From an uncultured Collinsella sp. (GTDB lineage: Bacteria > Actinomycetota > Coriobacteriia > Coriobacteriales > Coriobacteriaceae): a stretch of 10,921 bases of DNA. The notes under the pieces were generated by a model. It saw only the letters and a list, made by a program, of their open reading frames with translations, did not search any database and was not told the origin of the DNA. Positions 7,448 through 10,921 of the stretch are shown piece by piece. The stretch lies in the NCBI GenBank assembly GCA_958346165.1, contig CATVQO010000043.1, positions 1 to 10,921 of the forward strand. The letters run 5' to 3'. Each line of letters begins with the position of its first letter. Position 1 is the first letter of the stretch. A program made the position numbers and the translations under genes.

Positions 7448-8443
7448 TTCGCTCGAGCCAGAATCGGTCGTCTCGGACGTGTCGGAACTGTCATCCGAGC
7501 TCTCGTCCTTCGTCTTGGTCACAGCATCGCGCGACGTTCCCTGCGGCGTGCTGTTGGCCGTGCTCACGTCCTCATCCGAGGCCGACTGTTCGTCGGTCAG
7601 CGAGGTGATGACCAGCACTTCCTCGTTGTTCTCGGCCGTGGTCTGAGCGCGCACCACAATGGTGTAGTACACGTCGTTTGCCGATTTCTCAACCGACGAG
7701 ACGGTGCCAAGCGGAAGGCCCTTGGGGAACACGCCACCGATGCCAGAGGTCACGATGATATCGCCAACCTTAACATCGGAGTCGACGCTCACGTACTCAA
7801 GACGCAGCGTGCCGTCAGCCTGACCCTGCAGCATACCCTGGGCGCGCGTGTCCTGCACCATGGCGGACACGCCCGAGTTCTCGTCGCCAATCAGGCGCAC
7901 GGTAGAGGTCTTGGCCGATACCTCGATAATCTGGCCGATAACACCGGCAGAACTCGTCACGGGCATGTTGATGGTAAGGCCGTCGGCAGAGCCCTTGTCG
8001 ATGGTAACGGTCGAGGTCCAGGCATCGCCGGAGGCACCAACGATACGAGCTGCGGTCGATTTGAGATTGTAGGTCGATTGCAGCCCGACCAGGCCCTCCA
8101 GGCGCTCGGCAGTCTTTTGAGCCTCAGAAAGCTCGGCGACCTTAGAGGTCAGCTCCTCATTTTGCTTCTTGAGCTCGTCGAGCGTGTCCTGCGACGCCGT
8201 TAGGTTAGAGAACACGTTGCCAATCGCATTGAAGGGAGCCGCCACAGCCGAGCCCACAAAGCGCACCGGAGAGGTAATCGTCGTTACGCCCGAACGCACG
8301 GCATGAATCGGCCCTGCCTCGCCCTCGCGGATGTAAAACGTGAGCAGCAACACCGAAATCAGGCTGAAAACAATCAACGGGCGCATACCCGTTGATTGTC
8401 GCTTGGTATTCAGATTTGTGGAGAAACCCGAAGATCGTGCCAA
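7445..8443 (-). CDS. mreC: MreC, rod shape-determining protein
   Basis: MreC is a single-pass membrane protein whose extracytoplasmic domain binds PBP2 and activates the PBP2-RodA pair. The 332-residue protein has a short basic cytoplasmic N-terminus, one membrane segment (about 22-37, PLIVFSLISVLLLTFY), a heptad-like coiled coil (about 83-122, including LDELKKQNEELTSKVAEL), and the double beta-barrel region (about 130-281) with GVIGQIIEV, VRLIGDENSGVSAMV and GDIIVTSGIGGVFPKGLPLG, all typical of MreC. Residues about 284-332 are a low-complexity acidic Ser/Thr/Asp tail outside the membrane. The start is TTG at 8443, seven bases after AGGTGG; there is no in-frame ATG before codon 20. Codons 15-25 contain a perfect 12-bp stem-loop (8370-8399). 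It lies 21 bp after mreB, and its TAG stop forms part of the mreD ribosome-binding site. Confidence 0.95.
   Translation of the reverse strand: MARSSGFSTNLNTKRQSTGMRPLIVFSLISVLLLTFYIREGEAGPIHAVRSGVTTITSPVRFVGSAVAAPFNAIGNVFSNLTASQDTLDELKKQNEELTSKVAELSEAQKTAERLEGLVGLQSTYNLKSTAARIVGASGDAWTSTVTIDKGSADGLTINMPVTSSAGVIGQIIEVSAKTSTVRLIGDENSGVSAMVQDTRAQGMLQGQADGTLRLEYVSVDSDVKVGDIIVTSGIGGVFPKGLPLGTVSSVEKSANDVYYTIVVRAQTTAENNEEVLVITSLTDEQSASDEDVSTANSTPQGTSRDAVTKTKDESSDDSSDTSETTDSGSSE
8370..8399 (-). repeat. Perfect 12-bp inverted repeat (stem-loop) inside the 5' end of mreC
   Basis: Read on the coding strand, ACAATCAACGGG (8399-8388) is followed by the loop TATGCG and the exact complement CCCGTTGATTGT (8381-8370), then TTTC. 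It covers codons 15-25 of mreC, and its loop contains the Met20 ATG just before the membrane segment. All 12 pairs are Watson-Crick. The U-rich 3' arm and following bases give it a partial resemblance to an intrinsic terminator or attenuator, but a true U-tract is missing. Presence is certain; function is inferred. Confidence 0.85.
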
Positions 8444-8464
8444 ATGGAATCCACCTTTTGGAAA

Positions 8465-9508
8465 TTAAGCATTGGTCTGGACGAAGCCGCCATCAAACGC
8501 ATTGGCCTCGAGCACGCGGGCACAGCCGTTAACGACGTTATCGAGCGCCGTGGGGCTGACGTTGACCGAAACACCGGTCTCATCGCGCAGGCGCACGTCG
8601 AGACCGCGCAGCAGCGCGCCGCCACCAGTCAGCAAAATGCCGTAGTACATAAGGTCCGAGGCAAGATCGGGCGGCGTGGCATCGAGGGCGTCCTTGACGG
8701 CCTTGGCCATCTCGTCGAGCGGCTTGTTGAGCGCGCGACGAATCTCCTCGCTCTCGATGCGCACGGTCTTGGGCAGACCGGTGATCACGTCGCGGCCGTT
8801 GACCTCGACGTCGAGCTCGTCCTTGAGCGGCACGGCGGAACCGACCTTGATCTTGATGTCCTCTGCCGTACGCTCGCCGATGGCAAGGTTGTAGGCATCG
8901 CGAACGTGCGTGAGGATGGCCTGATCGAACTCGTCGCCGGCAATACGGATGGACTGCGAGACGACGATGCCGCCCATAGCGATAACGGCAACCTCGGTGG
9001 TACCGCCACCGATGTCGATGACCATGGAGCCGGTGGGTTCCTCGACGGGCAGGTCGGCGCCGATAGCGGCGGCCATAGGCTCTTCGATCAGATAGGCCTG
9101 GCGAGCGCCGGCTTGGATCGTAGCCTCAAAGACGGCACGCTTCTCGACAGACGTGACACCGGAGGGAACGCAGACGACAACGCGCGGACGCGGGGTCCAC
9201 GGATAGCGCTTCTCAGACGCCTTGTCGATAAAGTAGCGGAGCATGGCCTCGGTAACATCGAAGTCGGCGATGACGCCGTCCTTCAGGGGACGAACGGCCA
9301 CGATGTTGCCGGGCGTACGGCCGAGCATGCGCTTTGCCTCGATACCGACCGCGAGGATGCGCTCGTCGTTCTTGTCGATGGCGACAACAGAGGGCTCGCG
9401 AATGACGATGCCCTTGCCACGCACGGAGACAAGCGTATTTGCGGTGCCGAGGTCGATGGCAAGATCGCCCGCATAGCTACCGAAGAACATATCCATCAAA
9501 GAAAACAA
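8465..9508 (-). CDS. mreB: MreB, actin-like rod shape-determining protein
   Basis: MreB forms ATP-dependent filaments under the cytoplasmic membrane that orient the elongasome. The 347-residue protein has the actin-superfamily nucleotide motifs: phosphate-1 DLAIDLGTANTLV (15-27), phosphate-2 MVIDIGGGTTEVAVI (162-176) and adenosine LLTGGGALLRGLD (292-304). VCVPSGVTSVEKRAV (112-126) and EEPMAAAIG (142-150) are also strongly conserved. The N-terminus MFSLMDMFFG is hydrophobic and may help membrane attachment, as in other MreB proteins. The start is TTG at 9508, five bases after AGGAG (9514-9518); the first in-frame ATG, at 9496, is 17 bases from that site and less likely. It is the first gene of the elongasome run, 115 bp after the TPR gene and 21 bp before mreC. 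The stop is TAA. Confidence 0.97.
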   Translation of the reverse strand: MFSLMDMFFGSYAGDLAIDLGTANTLVSVRGKGIVIREPSVVAIDKNDERILAVGIEAKRMLGRTPGNIVAVRPLKDGVIADFDVTEAMLRYFIDKASEKRYPWTPRPRVVVCVPSGVTSVEKRAVFEATIQAGARQAYLIEEPMAAAIGADLPVEEPTGSMVIDIGGGTTEVAVIAMGGIVVSQSIRIAGDEFDQAILTHVRDAYNLAIGERTAEDIKIKVGSAVPLKDELDVEVNGRDVITGLPKTVRIESEEIRRALNKPLDEMAKAVKDALDATPPDLASDLMYYGILLTGGGALLRGLDVRLRDETGVSVNVSPTALDNVVNGCARVLEANAFDGGFVQTNA

Positions 9509-9553
9509 CGCAACTCCTGATGTGTTGGATGATTGCTGGAAAACTACTAGCTC

Positions 9554-9559
9554 ATCATA
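9554..9559 (-). promoter_or_regulatory. Candidate -10 element of an mreB operon promoter
   Basis: TATGAT on the minus strand differs from TATAAT at one base and would start transcription about 35-40 bases before the mreB TTG. No convincing -35 element lies 16-18 bases upstream, because that space is taken by the GC-rich hairpin at 9569-9601. The call rests on one short match in a suitable place and is weak. Confidence 0.3.
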
Positions 9560-9568
9560 CTAGCGCAA

Positions 9569-9601
9569 GCCCGGCACCTCACTTGCGGTGAAGCGCCGGG
9601 C
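9569..9601 (-). terminator. Strong hairpin after the TPR gene, probable U-tract-less terminator
   Basis: On the minus strand GCCCGGCGCTTCAC pairs with GTGAGGTGCCGGGC across the five-base loop CGCAA. This gives a 14-pair stem with two G-U wobbles. The hairpin begins 22 bases after the TPR stop codon. On the opposite strand the two wobbles become A-C mismatches, so the fold fits minus-strand RNA better. It is followed by TTGCGCT and not by a run of T, so it is not a textbook intrinsic terminator. It may end the TPR transcript or shape expression of the mre operon. Confidence 0.5.
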
Positions 9602-9623
9602 AAAGCTAAATCCCATAAGGTCA

Positions 9624-10921
9624 CTACTGGTTGTCAGCAGCCGAGAAATCCATATCGAGCGAGGAAACGGCCCAGCCGATATGGTTGTCGGAGCGCACGA
9701 ATTTGACGGTGTACTCCTGCTCGCCGCCCTTGGACAGCGAAGCCTTAACCTTGGCGGTCGTCTCGGTCATGGACTGATCCATACCCTCGACGGACACGGT
9801 GGCACCCTGCGGAATCGAGGAGATGATCATCGACTTGGCGTCCTCGGACAGGCTCGAGGCCAGGCAAGACTCGGCCTTTGCGGTGTCACCGTCGCCGGCA
9901 GCCTGGAACAGATCGGTAACGACAGACTCCTGAGACGGGAAGCCAAAGCCGCGCGTGTAGGCAAAGCCCAGACCGCCCGCGGCGATCAAAATGAGCAGAA
10001 GCAGCACGATGAAGACTTTGAGGCCCGTGTGGCGATGGCGACGACGGACCTTGGCCTGCTTACGATCCTGACGGTCCTGCTGGACCATCTCGGACTCGGA
10101 CAGCGTAAAGAAGCCGGTGTCCGAGGGATCGGGCATAAACTGGCCGGTCGCGCCCGTAGGATCGAGCGGATCAACGGCAGGAGCGTCCATCGCGGGCGCC
10201 GGAGCCGTGGCCATAGCCGTCTGGGCAGACAGCGCGGCAAGCGAATCGTGCACGCGGGCAAGCTCATCGGCCTGCTCGGAGGTGAGCTGGTAGATGCCAT
10301 CGGCAGTAGCGGCGTTAAAGGCGTCGAGTGCGTCGGAGGGGCGGCCGGCGGCAGAAAGCGCCTGACCCATGCCGGCGTTGAGCGCACGCGTGTCGTCGCG
10401 GGGACCGGCAAAGTCGATAGCCGTGCGGTAGGTCTCCACGGCATCCGCCGGACGGCCAAGCTTAATGAAGCAACGACCGAGCTCGCCGAGTGCGGCGGCA
10501 GGAGCCGGATTGGCGCCGTCGATGGCGGCCTGACGAAAGGCAGTACCCGCGTTGGCATAGTCGCCCGACTGGAACAGCGCATTGCCCAGGCCCAGATAGG
10601 CCTTGAACGGCGTGGCATAGGAAGCATCCTGCGTAGCAGCAGAGAACGCCTGGGCGGCCGTCGTGTAGTCGCCCACGGCGGCGAGTGCCTTGCCGCGGTT
10701 GGTGAGCAGCGCGCCGCGCTTGCCGTAGGTGCCGTCATTGAGGGCAGCGGCGTAGGCCTCGGCGGCCTCGGCATACATGCCCAGGTGCATCAAGGCGTTA
10801 CCACGAAGGTGATCGGCCTCGCCCATAATCTCATCGGGAGTTTTTGCCGCCCCAAGCATCTGGGCTGCAGCGGAAAAATCACCCGCGCGGTAAGCGGCGC
10901 GGCCCTGTTGGATCAGCTGGC
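9624..10921 (-). CDS. TPR-repeat membrane-anchored protein (5' end beyond window)
   Basis: The frame is open to the right edge. The ATG at 10859 is probably internal: no Shine-Dalgarno precedes it, and the 20 codons upstream read as another repeat (GRAAYRAGDFSAAAQ). The visible 431 residues contain about six tetratricopeptide repeats of 33-35 residues, for example GNALMHLGMYAEAAEAYAAAL, GKALAAVGDYTTAAQAFSAA and GNALFQSGDYANAGTAFRQAA. A Pro/Ala/Asp-rich linker follows, with TGQF and DTGFF motifs, then a basic stretch (KQAKVRRRHRH) and one membrane segment (KVFIVLLLLILIAAGGLGFAY). The last hundred residues, outside the membrane, look like a small NTF2-like/DUF4878-type domain, which is a guess. 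By the positive-inside rule the TPRs are cytoplasmic. TPRs usually bind proteins; no partner can be named. The coding region ends in tandem stops TAG TGA (9626-9621). Confidence 0.85.
   Translation of the reverse strand, partial: QLIQQGRAAYRAGDFSAAAQMLGAAKTPDEIMGEADHLRGNALMHLGMYAEAAEAYAAALNDGTYGKRGALLTNRGKALAAVGDYTTAAQAFSAATQDASYATPFKAYLGLGNALFQSGDYANAGTAFRQAAIDGANPAPAAALGELGRCFIKLGRPADAVETYRTAIDFAGPRDDTRALNAGMGQALSAAGRPSDALDAFNAATADGIYQLTSEQADELARVHDSLAALSAQTAMATAPAPAMDAPAVDPLDPTGATGQFMPDPSDTGFFTLSESEMVQQDRQDRKQAKVRRRHRHTGLKVFIVLLLLILIAAGGLGFAYTRGFGFPSQESVVTDLFQAAGDGDTAKAESCLASSLSEDAKSMIISSIPQGATVSVEGMDQSMTETTAKVKASLSKGGEQEYTVKFVRSDNHIGWAVSSLDMDFSAADNQ

Noticed and set aside
7349..8203. Plus-strand open frame opposite mreC and the start of mreD
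   Set aside because: It overlaps two clear genes on the other strand and has a composition typical of antisense frames.
8396..9520. Long open frame on the plus strand covering all of mreB (374 codons)
   Set aside because: It is antisense to an unmistakable mreB. Its product is rich in Asp, Gly, Arg and His with no recognisable domain, as expected from the complement of high-GC codons.
9545..9563. Two copies of TACTAG upstream of mreB
   Set aside because: The six-base copies are spaced 13 bp apart and overlap the -10 candidate. They could be an operator, but six-base repeats in a short AT-richer spacer are too weak to claim.
9624..10859. Treating ATG at 10859 as the start of the TPR gene
   Set aside because: There is no Shine-Dalgarno before it, and the in-frame upstream codons to the window edge continue the TPR pattern, so the gene is partial.

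Overview
The window is a high-GC bacterial segment in which every convincing gene lies on the minus strand, so transcription runs from the right edge to the left edge. The gene set, order and protein sequences look like a Coriobacteriia actinobacterium, most likely Collinsella or a close relative. That placement rests on recognising the families and their order and was not checked by a search. I see no tRNA, rRNA, CRISPR array, insertion sequence, phage gene or sign of recent transfer.

Layout in transcription order (right to left). The right edge holds the 3' part of a membrane-anchored TPR protein (stop at 9624). A 115-bp intergenic region follows, with a strong 14-bp hairpin and a weak promoter candidate. 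Next comes a tightly packed run: mreB (8465-9508), mreC (7445-8443), mreD (6867-7433), the class B penicillin-binding protein PBP2/mrdA (4784-6853), rodA (3548-4774), an uncharacterised DUF697-like protein (2600-3529), a TIGR03960-type radical SAM protein (712-2589) and its partner of the DUF2344/TIGR03936 family (from 715, running off the left edge). Gaps within the run are 9 to 21 bp, and the last two genes overlap by 4 bp, so this is very probably one operon.

How the genes work together. MreB, MreC, MreD, PBP2 and RodA are the core elongasome. RodA polymerises glycan from lipid II, PBP2 cross-links it and activates RodA, and MreBCD position and regulate the pair along the cell cylinder. 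The DUF697-like protein has no assigned role, but its place directly after rodA makes it a candidate envelope or elongasome factor. The radical SAM/DUF2344 pair is a widespread, poorly understood pair; in many Gram-positive genomes it sits between shape or division genes and ribonuclease G or ribosomal protein L21/L27 genes, which may lie beyond the left edge.

The window is mostly a conserved housekeeping region, not an accessory island. The points most worth a second look are: a perfect 12-bp stem-loop inside the first codons of mreC; a U-tract-less hairpin upstream of mreB that pairs better on the minus strand; four junctions where a TAG stop codon is part of the next Shine-Dalgarno; an extra N-terminal membrane segment in PBP2; and the uncharacterised DUF697-like gene.
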